64,000 bases of DNA from Anaerolineales bacterium (GTDB lineage: Bacteria; Chloroflexota; Anaerolineae; Anaerolineales; Villigracilaceae): positions 1 through 64,000 of the forward strand of contig JAUXUL010000025.1 in NCBI GenBank assembly GCA_030680795.1, given 5' to 3'. Position 1 is the first letter of the stretch; every line of letters starts with the position of its first letter. The notes beneath the pieces are model-generated. The model was not told the DNA's origin and searched no databases. It worked only from the letters and a program-made list of their open reading frames with translations. The translations under genes were made by a program, and so were the position numbers. Positions 1-7,425 of the stretch are shown one piece after another.

Positions 1-2
1 CC

Positions 3-2744
3 AAACGTCTGGCGGCCGGCGACCAGAGCGTCCGCACCGGGATGCGCTACGGAGCGGGCGAAATCAGCCAACTCGGGCGCGCCTTCGACGAAATGGCTGA
101 GACCCTGCAACAGCGCGAAACCGAGCGCAAGCGCGCGGAAGCAGAAATTCACCGCCGCGCGGATGAATTCGCCGCGCTCTACGACACCGCGCGCGACCTC
201 TCGGAACACCAGGATCTGCCGACCTTGCTGCAGGCAATCGTGGATCGCGCGGCAATACTCCTCGCCGCGCCGGGCGGCGGAATGTATCTCTACGATGAAA
301 CGCGCGGCGATTTGCACGTCGTAGTGTCCAAAGGTTCCCCGTTACCTGTCGGCGCGCGCGTAGAACCCGGCAAAGGAATGGCGGGACATGTGGCGCAAAC
401 GCATCAGCCGCTGATCGTGAACAATTATCGGACATGGGAGGGTCGTTTGCCTCAGTACGAGGGTATGCCCATCGCCGCGACGGTTGAAGTGCCGATGATT
501 CTGGGCGGTCAGTTAATCGGCGTGCTGGTAGTCTTTGAGAAGGACGAAACCGTGCGCCAATTCACCGAAGCCGACGCGCGTCTCCTTTCTCTATTCGCAT
601 CCCACGCCGCCGGCGCAGTGCACAACGCGAGATTGCTTGACGAGGCGCTCGCTCGCGCCGAACAATTGGGGTTGCTGTACGACGCCGGCTTGACGCTCAA
701 CCGCACGCTCGATCCTCGCGTCCAACTGGAGTTACTCTGTACGATCGCAACGAAAGCATTGCACTCTGACAACACCAGTTTTTTCCTCTACGACGCCGCG
801 CAGAACGACCTACACCTTGAGTTTGGCGTCGGGCTAGTTCAAGAAAAAGAGTCCATGCGCGTCAAGCGATTTCCGCTCGGCGTGGAACGCGGCTTGGTTG
901 GTTGGGTCGCGCAAAATCGCGCGCCGCTCTATCTGTCGGACGTGAAGACCGATCCCCGCTGGATCGTCACCGACCCGGAGATCCGCTCCGCGCTGTGGGT
1001 GCCGGTGTTGCACGATGAGCAATTGCTCGGAGTTCTGTCCGCGTCGAGCACGCGCCTCAATGCCTTCACATCGCAAGACGAGCATCTTTTCGTCCTCTTT
1101 AGCAATCAAGTCGCGGTCGCCATGGAAAACGCGCGGCTGTTTGACGAAACGCGCCGACGCCTCGCGGAATTGGAAGCGGTGAGCAGAATTTCGAGCGCGC
1201 TGCGCTCCGCCGAAACGTTCGACGAAATGCTCCCGCGAATCTTGGATGAAGCGCTGGCAGTGCTGAACAGTGCCGCGGGCAGCCTCATTCTGTACGACCC
1301 AACCTCCAAAGATTTGCGTGAATCTGTCTCACGCGGTTGGTTTACGGACCTGAACTCGTCTTCGCTTCGTGCGAGTGAAGGCATTGCCGGGCACGTATTT
1401 ACCACCGGTGAAATGCACCTCGCGCGCGAATTTGCTCAAGACCCGCTTGTGCAACCCTCTGCTCTTCCAGCCCTTCCTGCAGGACAAGGCGGCGCGTGCG
1501 TACCGATCCGGTCCACTCAAGAGATCGTCGGAGTGCTTTTTGTCTCGGTGACTCTGCCGCGTGAATTGACGGCAAGCGAAGCGCATCTATTGACCACGCT
1601 CACGGAGATCGCGGGCAACGCCATCCAGCGCATGCGCTTACACGAGAAGACGCAGCGTGACGCTCGCCGCTTTGCTGCACTCCATTCGATTGACATCGCG
1701 ATCAGTTCCAGCCTTGAACTGTCCGACACGCTGAATCTCTTGCTCGAACAAGTCGTTGACTTGCTCAACGTAGATGCGGCGGACGTGCTCCTGCTGAATC
1801 CGATCACGAGCACGCTCGAATACTCCGCCGGGCGGGGGTTTCGCTCGAGGGCGATCGAACAATCGCGCTTGCGCCTCGGCGAGGGGTTCGCCGGTCGTGC
1901 CGCGCTCGAACGTCGCACCTTGAACGCGCCTGACCTTCAATCTGTTGGATCCGAATTCGTGCGCTCAAAATTGCTCGCTGGCGAGGACTTTGTGACTTAT
2001 TTCAGCGTCCCACTCGCCACCAAGGACAATGTGTTGGGTGTGCTTGATGTTTTCAAACGCGCTCCACTCACACCTGATCAAGAGTGGTTGGATTTCATGG
2101 AATCGCTTGCCAGTCAGGCGGCGATCGCGATTGACAATGCGTCTCTGTTCGAAGGATTACAACGCTCGAATATTGAACTAGCGCTCGCGTACGAGACCAC
2201 TATCGAGGGCTGGTCGCGCGCCCTTGACCTGCGCGATAAAGAGACTGAGGGCCACTCCCAGCGCGTGACCGAGTTGACCTTGAAACTGGCTCGAATCGCC
2301 GGCATGACCGCAGAAGAGTTGGCCCAGGTGCGCCGCGGCGCTCTCCTGCACGACATCGGCAAGATGGGCGTGCCGGATCAAATCCTGTTCAAGCCCGATA
2401 AACTCACCGAAGAGGAATGGGATATCGTGCACAAGCATCCCACCTTGGCGTTTGAATTGCTCTCGCCGATCATGTACCTGCGCTCCGCGCTGGACATCCC
2501 CTACTGTCACCACGAAAGATGGGACGGCTCCGGTTACCCGCGTGGATTGAAGGGCCGGCAAATCCCGCTGGCGGCGCGTCTCTTCGCGGTGGTGGATGTG
2601 TGGGACGCGCTGCGCTCCGACCGTCCCTACCGCAAAGGCTGGGAGGATGAAAAAGTGCTTGAACACATCCAGGCTGGAAGCGGAACCCATTTTGACCCGA
2701 AAGTAGTAGTGATGTTCCTGGATATGATGAATAAAGATGAATGA
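3..2744 (+). CDS. HAMP-GAF(x4)-HD-GYP signalling protein, 5' partial
   Basis: The reading frame is open to the left window edge, so the N-terminus (presumably sensor and membrane segments) lies outside; the first visible residues are the end of a HAMP domain. Numbering from the ATG at 42, a short coiled coil is followed by about four GAF domains (roughly 45-190, 215-360, 380-530, 545-700) and a C-terminal HD-GYP domain. The HD pair is near residue 770 (LLHDIGKMGVPD), followed by HHERWDGSGYP with the GYP at 831-833. HD-GYP domains hydrolyse cyclic di-GMP, so this is probably a multi-input sensor that lowers c-di-GMP. The GAF ligands are unknown. GC content and Arg/Ala codon use are clearly higher than in the next genes, which suggests a different recent history. 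Domain assignment is firm; enzymatic activity is inferred from the family. Confidence 0.85.
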   Translation, partial: KRLAAGDQSVRTGMRYGAGEISQLGRAFDEMAETLQQRETERKRAEAEIHRRADEFAALYDTARDLSEHQDLPTLLQAIVDRAAILLAAPGGGMYLYDETRGDLHVVVSKGSPLPVGARVEPGKGMAGHVAQTHQPLIVNNYRTWEGRLPQYEGMPIAATVEVPMILGGQLIGVLVVFEKDETVRQFTEADARLLSLFASHAAGAVHNARLLDEALARAEQLGLLYDAGLTLNRTLDPRVQLELLCTIATKALHSDNTSFFLYDAAQNDLHLEFGVGLVQEKESMRVKRFPLGVERGLVGWVAQNRAPLYLSDVKTDPRWIVTDPEIRSALWVPVLHDEQLLGVLSASSTRLNAFTSQDEHLFVLFSNQVAVAMENARLFDETRRRLAELEAVSRISSALRSAETFDEMLPRILDEALAVLNSAAGSLILYDPTSKDLRESVSRGWFTDLNSSSLRASEGIAGHVFTTGEMHLAREFAQDPLVQPSALPALPAGQGGACVPIRSTQEIVGVLFVSVTLPRELTASEAHLLTTLTEIAGNAIQRMRLHEKTQRDARRFAALHSIDIAISSSLELSDTLNLLLEQVVDLLNVDAADVLLLNPITSTLEYSAGRGFRSRAIEQSRLRLGEGFAGRAALERRTLNAPDLQSVGSEFVRSKLLAGEDFVTYFSVPLATKDNVLGVLDVFKRAPLTPDQEWLDFMESLASQAAIAIDNASLFEGLQRSNIELALAYETTIEGWSRALDLRDKETEGHSQRVTELTLKLARIAGMTAEELAQVRRGALLHDIGKMGVPDQILFKPDKLTEEEWDIVHKHPTLAFELLSPIMYLRSALDIPYCHHERWDGSGYPRGLKGRQIPLAARLFAVVDVWDALRSDRPYRKGWEDEKVLEHIQAGSGTHFDPKVVVMFLDMMNKDE

Positions 2745-2759
2745 AGATGATGATTCTCT

Positions 2760-2840
2760 GGCAAAGGCGGAAAAATGTCAACACGGGGAAGTACGTTTTC
2801 GGTGGTGATTTATGGTCAATGCTTGGGGGGACGAGAGTCA
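2760..2840 (+). pseudogene. Remnant of a DUF5615 (PIN-like) gene
   Basis: Read in one frame, about 27 codons here give GSTFSVVIYGQCL, which resembles GSLFSGVIYGHQL in the intact DUF5615 gene at 3491-3838; the DNA tggtgatttatggtca is nearly shared. No start codon or preceding catalytic region is present. It is best read as the 3' stub of an older copy of the toxin-like gene, left beside the current cassette. The similarity is short, so chance is not excluded. Confidence 0.45.
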
Positions 2841-2851
2841 TTGCAAAACCC

Positions 2852-2914
2852 AGACTTCGGAAGTCTTTTTGAGACTCCGCGTCTTAAGTTCGTCAAGGCA
2901 GACTTCCGAAGTCT
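2852..2914. repeat. Paired palindromes AGACTTC(G/C)GAAGTCT
   Basis: AGACTTCGGAAGTCT at 2852-2866 and AGACTTCCGAAGTCT at 2900-2914 are each near-perfect palindromes and are reverse complements of each other, so they can also form one larger hairpin. They sit just upstream of the DUF433 gene and may act as a terminator or operator; no poly-T run follows. Confidence 0.6.
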
Positions 2915-2949
2915 CTGGAATCGTGTATGATTGGGACAGGAGAAAAATT

Positions 2950-3150
2950 TTGACTAACCAGGAACTCCTTACTCGAATTACTATAAATCCCGCCATGGCG
3001 TTTGGCAAACCAACGATTCGCGGATTACGCTACTCTGTTGAGTGGCTCTTGGAGACGCTCAGTTCGGGAATGTCCACTGAAGAGATACTTGCAGATTATG
3101 AAGACCTTGAACAGGCAGATATTCAAGCCGTGTTACTTTATACAGCTTGA
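2950..3150 (+). CDS. DUF433 antitoxin-like protein
   Basis: A 66-residue protein with the DUF433 signature NPAMAFGKPTIRGLRYSVEWLLE followed by the EEILADYxxLEQADIQAVLLY helix-turn-helix-like region; only short parts of this are quoted as evidence. DUF433 proteins are usually paired with DUF5615 PIN-like proteins and are thought to be antitoxins that bind DNA. I chose the TTG start at 2950 because AGGAG at 2938-2942 lies seven bases upstream and the conserved domain begins at once; a longer reading from 2812 would translate the palindromic repeats and is unlikely. It is the first gene of a tight three-gene cassette. Confidence 0.7.
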   Translation: MTNQELLTRITINPAMAFGKPTIRGLRYSVEWLLETLSSGMSTEEILADYEDLEQADIQAVLLYTA

Positions 3151-3179
3151 AATCAGCGAAATGGTTGAAAGAGGTAAAT

Positions 3180-3491
3180 ATGCTTGCAGAAACCCGTTAC
3201 GAACACGTTGTATTGGATGATTTACGCGTCCCGATCATATTTGGCACTACTATGAAAGTGATCGAACTTGTATTGGCGCAAACCGCCTACGGATGGAGCG
3301 CGGAAGAACTTCACATGCAATTTCCTTATCTGACTCTGGGTCAAATTTACTCTGCGCTTGCTTATTACTGGGATCATCGCGAAGAACTTGAAAGTGATAT
3401 TGAGAAACGAATGGAAAAAGTAAATCGGATTCAAAAAGAGACCCCTCCATCTCCCTTAATTAAACGATTAAAAGCGAAGGGACTAATCTAA
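3180..3491 (+). CDS. Second DUF433-type protein
   Basis: About 103 residues. The N-terminal part (YEHVVLDDLRVPIIFGTTMKV) matches the longer DUF433 variety in which the domain is followed by a charged tail; GWSAEELHMQFPYLTLGQIYSAL is the expected second half, cited here only in part. ATG at 3180 has GAGG five bases upstream; a TTG at 3147 would overlap the previous stop but lacks a ribosome site. The stop overlaps the start of the DUF5615 gene as TAATG, suggesting translational coupling, so this is the likely direct partner of that toxin-like protein. Two different DUF433 proteins upstream of one DUF5615 is unusual. Confidence 0.7.
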   Translation: MLAETRYEHVVLDDLRVPIIFGTTMKVIELVLAQTAYGWSAEELHMQFPYLTLGQIYSALAYYWDHREELESDIEKRMEKVNRIQKETPPSPLIKRLKAKGLI

Positions 3492-3838
3492 TGCCTGTGT
3501 CGCTTTATATGGATCACCATATACCAAAAGCGATTACGGTTGGCTTGCGTTTACGAGGCATAGATGTAGTTACTGCTCATGAAGATGGTACAGATCAACT
3601 TGACGACGGTTTATTGCTTAAACGCGCACATGAATTAAAGCGGGTGCTATTTACACAAGATGATGATTTTCTGGCAGAGGCAACAAAGCGTCAACGCGAA
3701 GGGAGTCTGTTTTCGGGGGTGATTTATGGTCATCAACTTCGAGTGACGATTGGAGTCTGTATTCAAGACCTGGAAATTATTGCGAAGAGTGCGGAACCAG
3801 AAGAACTACAAAATCAAGTTTTGTTTTTACCGCTATAA
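3491..3838 (+). CDS. DUF5615 PIN-like putative toxin
   Basis: A 115-residue protein of the DUF5615 family, which has the PIN-nuclease fold. Visible acidic positions fit the family: the N-terminal LYMDHHIP aspartate, then TAHEDGTDQLDD, and the FTQDDDF motif in the middle. PIN domains use such acidic residues to bind metal for RNA cleavage. The gene overlaps the second DUF433 gene by one base (TAATG), the usual antitoxin-toxin arrangement. A weak hairpin followed by T residues near 3850-3875 may end the transcript. Function as an RNA-cleaving toxin is inferred from family and context. Confidence 0.7.
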   Translation: MPVSLYMDHHIPKAITVGLRLRGIDVVTAHEDGTDQLDDGLLLKRAHELKRVLFTQDDDFLAEATKRQREGSLFSGVIYGHQLRVTIGVCIQDLEIIAKSAEPEELQNQVLFLPL

Positions 3839-4104
3839 CTACAAAAATTTCCTGCCTACAACGGGAGGTTTTTGCTTGCGGGGTTGGGGAAAGAAAAGGA
3901 TGAAGGCGGAAGGATGAATTTGAAAGATTTCCGAAGCCTTTGATTTGGGGAGACATGCTTCATAAGCGCCCGGCTGAGATGCAGCCTAATTGGAACGTAA
4001 CAAGGTATCAGATCTGTGCGCGGGTATAATCCCCGCTTACCAAAAAATAAAGGCCTGCCTGTGCGCCATCCATGCAGGCGGAGATTGGGACATAAGGAGA
4101 ATTT

Positions 4105-5154
4105 ATGAAAGCCATTCGCTTTATTGGAATAAAACAACCTTTGGAACTGCAGGAGATTCCCATCCCTGAAATCGGTGCGCGGGATATTCTGGTGAATGTC
4201 AAAGCCGCAGGGATCTGTCACTCGGATGCGCATTACCGCGCAGGTGTTTCACCTGTGCGCCTCATCCCGCTCACACTTGGGCACGAGGTGGCGGGCCTGG
4301 TCGAAAAAATTGGCGCACAAGTGACGAATGTCAAAGTCGGCGAGAGAGTCTGCCTTCATTACAATATCTCCTGCGGCGATTGTTATCATTGTTCCACCGG
4401 CAATGACCAGTTCTGTGAAAAAGTTTTAATGCTCGGTCATTACACGGACGGCGGCTTTGCGGAATACATCTCCGTGCCTGCGCGCAATGCCATCCATTTG
4501 CCCGATGAAATCCCATTCGAACAGGGCGCAACCTTGATGTGCGCCTCTGCAACTGCGTTACATGCCTTGCGAAAAAGCCGGTTGAAGGGCGGCCAGCGTG
4601 CTGCCATCTTTGGCGTGGGCGGGCTGGGACAATCTGCCGTGCAGCTTGCTAAAGCCTTTGGCGCTCTTGAAGTCTATGCTGTAGATATCAATGAAGATAA
4701 ATTAAAACTTGCCGCACAATACGGCGCGATCCCCGTCAATGGAAAGAAAGTGGATGCAGTCGCTGAAATCAAAAAACTAACCAACGGCAAAGGCGTGGAT
4801 GTTGCCATCGAAATGATCGGGCTTCGACAAACCATGAAGCAAGCTATTCAAACTGCGGGCGTGATGGGGCGCGTGGTCATCGTCGGTCTTTCCAACCAGC
4901 CGCTTGAGATTGACACCTACAATGAACTGCTCGGCAACGAGGTTGAACTGATCGGCTCGAACGATCATCACTTGCAGGAACTTCCTTTGCTGATTGAAAT
5001 GGCGCGCAGAAATATTTTGGACACCTCACAGTTTGTGACAAAAACCGTCCCGCTGGATGCAGACGCGGTCAACCAGGTATTGGATGACCTGGAAAGATTC
5101 AGCGGCGACGTGCGCACTGTGATCGTCCCCGCTTCGAACCAAGCCGAAGCCTGA
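4105..5154 (+). CDS. Zinc-dependent alcohol dehydrogenase (MDR family)
   Basis: A 349-residue medium-chain dehydrogenase. The catalytic zinc ligands are visible (AAGICHSDAHY cysteine, LGHEVAG histidine-glutamate), as is the structural zinc lobe SCGDCYHCSTGNDQFCEK with four cysteines, and the Rossmann GVGGLGQSAVQ. The acidic residue after the second strand (VYAVDIN) indicates preference for NAD over NADP. AAGGAG lies just upstream of the ATG. Substrate cannot be told from sequence; the closest general description is alcohol or polyol oxidation/aldehyde reduction. It stands alone between the DUF5615 cassette and a membrane protein, with a TATAAT at about 4024-4029. Confidence 0.85.
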   Translation: MKAIRFIGIKQPLELQEIPIPEIGARDILVNVKAAGICHSDAHYRAGVSPVRLIPLTLGHEVAGLVEKIGAQVTNVKVGERVCLHYNISCGDCYHCSTGNDQFCEKVLMLGHYTDGGFAEYISVPARNAIHLPDEIPFEQGATLMCASATALHALRKSRLKGGQRAAIFGVGGLGQSAVQLAKAFGALEVYAVDINEDKLKLAAQYGAIPVNGKKVDAVAEIKKLTNGKGVDVAIEMIGLRQTMKQAIQTAGVMGRVVIVGLSNQPLEIDTYNELLGNEVELIGSNDHHLQELPLLIEMARRNILDTSQFVTKTVPLDADAVNQVLDDLERFSGDVRTVIVPASNQAEA

Positions 5155-5158
5155 TCCT

Positions 5159-5185
5159 GTTTCGACAAGCTCAACACAAGCGTTT
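5159..5185. repeat. Short dispersed repeat with TTCGACAAGCTCA core
   Basis: The segment reads tttcgacaagctcaacacaagcg. A shortened inverted version (ctgagcaatgtcgaagg) occurs in frame inside the phosphogluconolactonase gene at 37533-37552. This looks like a dispersed intergenic repeat family. Confidence 0.5.
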
Positions 5186-5219
5186 CGGCGATATAATCTC
5201 TCCCCGAAAGGTTATTCCA

Positions 5220-5951
5220 ATGGCAAGTCAAACAACAACCATAACAATCAACCCAAAACGAATCCTGATCGGATTGCTTGCAATGGTATTGGTCATTGTC
5301 GGCTTGAGCATTTGGGGACAAAAGATTAGGTTCTTCGGCATCGCTGATATCCGCGGTCCGTGGCACGAATTCCTGTTGGATCAACTCATGCAGAATTTTT
5401 ACCTGGATGCAGAGGGGAATATCACCACCTACATCAACGCCCTGCTCTTGTTTATCCCTGCGCTTTTGCTGGCCGCGATCAGCTCATGGAAAATATCGGT
5501 TAAAGATAAGTTCAGATTCAACTGGGTTGGACTGGCGCTGATCTTCTTCTTTCTTTCAATAGACGAGGCCGCGGTCATCCATGAAAACATGATCAAGCCC
5601 ATGCGCGCCATCGTGGGCGCGGAAGGCTTTTTCTATTTTGCATGGGTCATCCCCGGCATGGTCATCGTCGCCCTCTTCGGGCTGGTTTACCTGCTCTTCT
5701 TTCTACATCTCGACCGGAAAATTAAATTTCTATTCTTTGTTTCGCTGGCCGTGTATATTGGCGGGGTCATCGGCGGTGAAATGATCAGCGGCTATTATGC
5801 TTCGCTCCTCGGCCAAAAGAATTTCACCTACGCCGTTGTTGCCAGCCTGGAAGAATCGATCGAATATATCGGCTGTTCCCTGATCATCTATTCGCTTTTG
5901 AAATATATCGAGCATTATTTACCTGAGGGAATTACCGTCAAAACATCATGA
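5220..5951 (+). CDS. Multi-pass membrane protein, unknown function
   Basis: A 243-residue protein with about six hydrophobic segments and no signal peptide. I do not recognise the family. It keeps charged residues inside or next to membrane segments: SIDEAAVIHE, GEMISGYY and SLEESIEYIG, a pattern seen in membrane hydrolases and metal-binding proteins, but I cannot assign an activity. A TATAAT lies at 5192-5197 and AAAGG precedes the ATG. The stop overlaps the next start as ATGA, so it is probably co-translated with the small cytochrome b5-like protein. Confidence 0.7.
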   Translation: MASQTTTITINPKRILIGLLAMVLVIVGLSIWGQKIRFFGIADIRGPWHEFLLDQLMQNFYLDAEGNITTYINALLLFIPALLLAAISSWKISVKDKFRFNWVGLALIFFFLSIDEAAVIHENMIKPMRAIVGAEGFFYFAWVIPGMVIVALFGLVYLLFFLHLDRKIKFLFFVSLAVYIGGVIGGEMISGYYASLLGQKNFTYAVVASLEESIEYIGCSLIIYSLLKYIEHYLPEGITVKTS

Positions 5952-6202
5952 TTGCAAGCCGATTGGTTTCTCTGATTGAACTCAAGCGCAGCACAGGCGA
6001 ACGCGGCATGGGTAAATTTATTGCATTCAATGGTATCGTCTATGATGTGACCGATTGTCCAAAATGGCGGCCGGACATGCACGAAAATTTACACTTCCCC
6101 GGGCAAGACCTCACCAGCGAACTACCAGAAGCGCCGCATGATGAAATTGTTTTCAAACATGATTGTGTCAAGATCGTAGGCAGGCTTGTAGCCGGACTGT
6201 AA
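5948..6202 (+). CDS. Small cytochrome b5-like heme/steroid-binding domain protein
   Basis: An 84-residue stand-alone domain: IELKRSTGERG then FNGIVYDVTDCPKW, MHENLHFPGQDLT and the ending VKIVGRLVAGL match the prokaryotic cytochrome b5-like fold (predicted heme or steroid binding). The two histidines around the HENLHFPG segment are candidates for heme contact. It overlaps the membrane protein by four bases (ATGA), which suggests the two act together, for example as a membrane-anchored electron carrier; that role is inference. Confidence 0.7.
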   Translation: MIASRLVSLIELKRSTGERGMGKFIAFNGIVYDVTDCPKWRPDMHENLHFPGQDLTSELPEAPHDEIVFKHDCVKIVGRLVAGL

Positions 6203-6284
6203 ACCCGCCCTACAAACGCTGATAATGAAGAGGTCAATTCTGCAAAGTTCATAGGAATTCCGAAATTGTTATTACAAGCTCACC

Positions 6285-6400
6285 TTCCACCATGTCATTT
6301 TGAACGAATTGTAGAATCTTGGATTTTAGGGGTAGAGACCCTTCGCTACGCTCACATCGTCCCGATGCTCTTTCGGGAGGGAATCACGAATAGATGCGTA
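6285..6400. repeat. Repeat remnants in the fdhD upstream region
   Basis: The stretch upstream of fdhD has no gene. It holds gtagagacccttcgct, found again near 36369-36384, and a small hairpin (cccgatgctctttcggg), typical of degraded dispersed repeats. Confidence 0.4.
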
Positions 6401-6451
6401 AGGTGAGTTACAAGGTTGAAAGCTGAAAGTTTAATGGTATATGGAGAGAAA

Positions 6452-7225
6452 ATGATCCTTCCAAGTAAAGCAATTCAGTATGAAAAATATGAATTTAAAA
6501 AATGGGGACATCATGAGGCTGAGACGATTGTTGAAACTCCTGTCTCCTTGACCGTAAACAACAAGGTATGGCTCACGTTCATGTGCACGCCTGTCAATTT
6601 GGAAGCTTTGGCTGTGGGTTTCCTCTACAACGAGGGCATCATCCAAAGCATGGACGAAGTTGCAAATGTGCGCTTATGCGAGCATGGCGACAATGTGGAT
6701 GTATGGCTGAATCACGAAGCGGAGCAGCCGACAAATTGGCGCAGGACATCGGGCTGTACGGGCGGCGTCACTGCTGTTGACCTGCTCGCGAAACCGAATG
6801 TCTCTTTCGGAGAGACCCGGCTCAAGGTCCAGCCTGAAGCGATTATGGGTTTGGTCGAGAAGTTGTTCGAGTCACAGGAGTTATATCGAGATACGGGCGG
6901 TGTGCATACATCCGCTTTAAGCGACGGTGAAAAAGTTTTGGTTGCGGCGGATGATATTGGCAGGCACAACACGCTGGATAAGATCGCGGGACTGTGTTTG
7001 ATGAATAATATCTGGCCTGAAATTCGCATCCTGATCACGACCGGGCGTATCAGTTCTGAGATGCTGCAAAAAGCCGCACAACTCAGCGCGCCAATCTTGA
7101 TCTCACGCACTTCCCCATCGTCATTGTCCATTGAAATGGCGGAGCGGTATGGAATTACACTGATCGGATATGCGAGGAAACATCGCTTCAATGTGTACTC
7201 AAATGGTCAGAGAGTTGGGTTGTAA
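6452..7225 (+). CDS. fdhD: FdhD, sulfurtransferase for formate dehydrogenase cofactor
   Basis: FdhD transfers sulfur to the molybdenum bis-MGD cofactor of formate dehydrogenases. Family hallmarks are present: the N-terminal PVSLTVNNK and LAVGFLYNEG segments, DDIGRHNTLDKIAG, TTGRISSEM and the C-terminal SIEMAERYGITLIG. The sulfur-relay motif that is CxxC in E. coli reads SGCTGG here, with only the first cysteine. I chose ATG 6452 because GGAGAG lies just upstream; ATG 6434 is also possible. It immediately precedes, with a terminator between, the selenocysteine formate dehydrogenase genes that it would mature. Confidence 0.9.
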   Translation: MILPSKAIQYEKYEFKKWGHHEAETIVETPVSLTVNNKVWLTFMCTPVNLEALAVGFLYNEGIIQSMDEVANVRLCEHGDNVDVWLNHEAEQPTNWRRTSGCTGGVTAVDLLAKPNVSFGETRLKVQPEAIMGLVEKLFESQELYRDTGGVHTSALSDGEKVLVAADDIGRHNTLDKIAGLCLMNNIWPEIRILITTGRISSEMLQKAAQLSAPILISRTSPSSLSIEMAERYGITLIGYARKHRFNVYSNGQRVGL

Positions 7226-7229
7226 CGAC

Positions 7230-7289
7230 ACCGTCCCGCATGTTTCATCCATCAATGGGCTGACAGAAAACTTGCGGGACGGTTTTTTT
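7230..7289 (+). terminator. Rho-independent terminator after fdhD
   Basis: ACCGTCCCGCA at 7230-7240 pairs with TGCGGGACGGT at 7273-7283, followed by a run of seven T. The loop is long (32 bases) but the stem is perfect and begins five bases after the fdhD stop. Confidence 0.8.
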
Positions 7290-7425
7290 ATACTGGATTG
7301 TGAAATTCATTGCGGTAAAGAGGGACAAACGTCCCACCCATGTATGAAGAAATATACTAACCAATCAATCGCAAACAAGCGATAATCAATTATGAGTTAT
7401 CGGATAACATTTATAGCGAGGCACC

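Noticed and set aside
2812..2949. N-terminal extension of the first DUF433 protein
   Set aside because: It would translate the AGACTTC palindromes; a TTG start with AGGAG at 2938 fits better.
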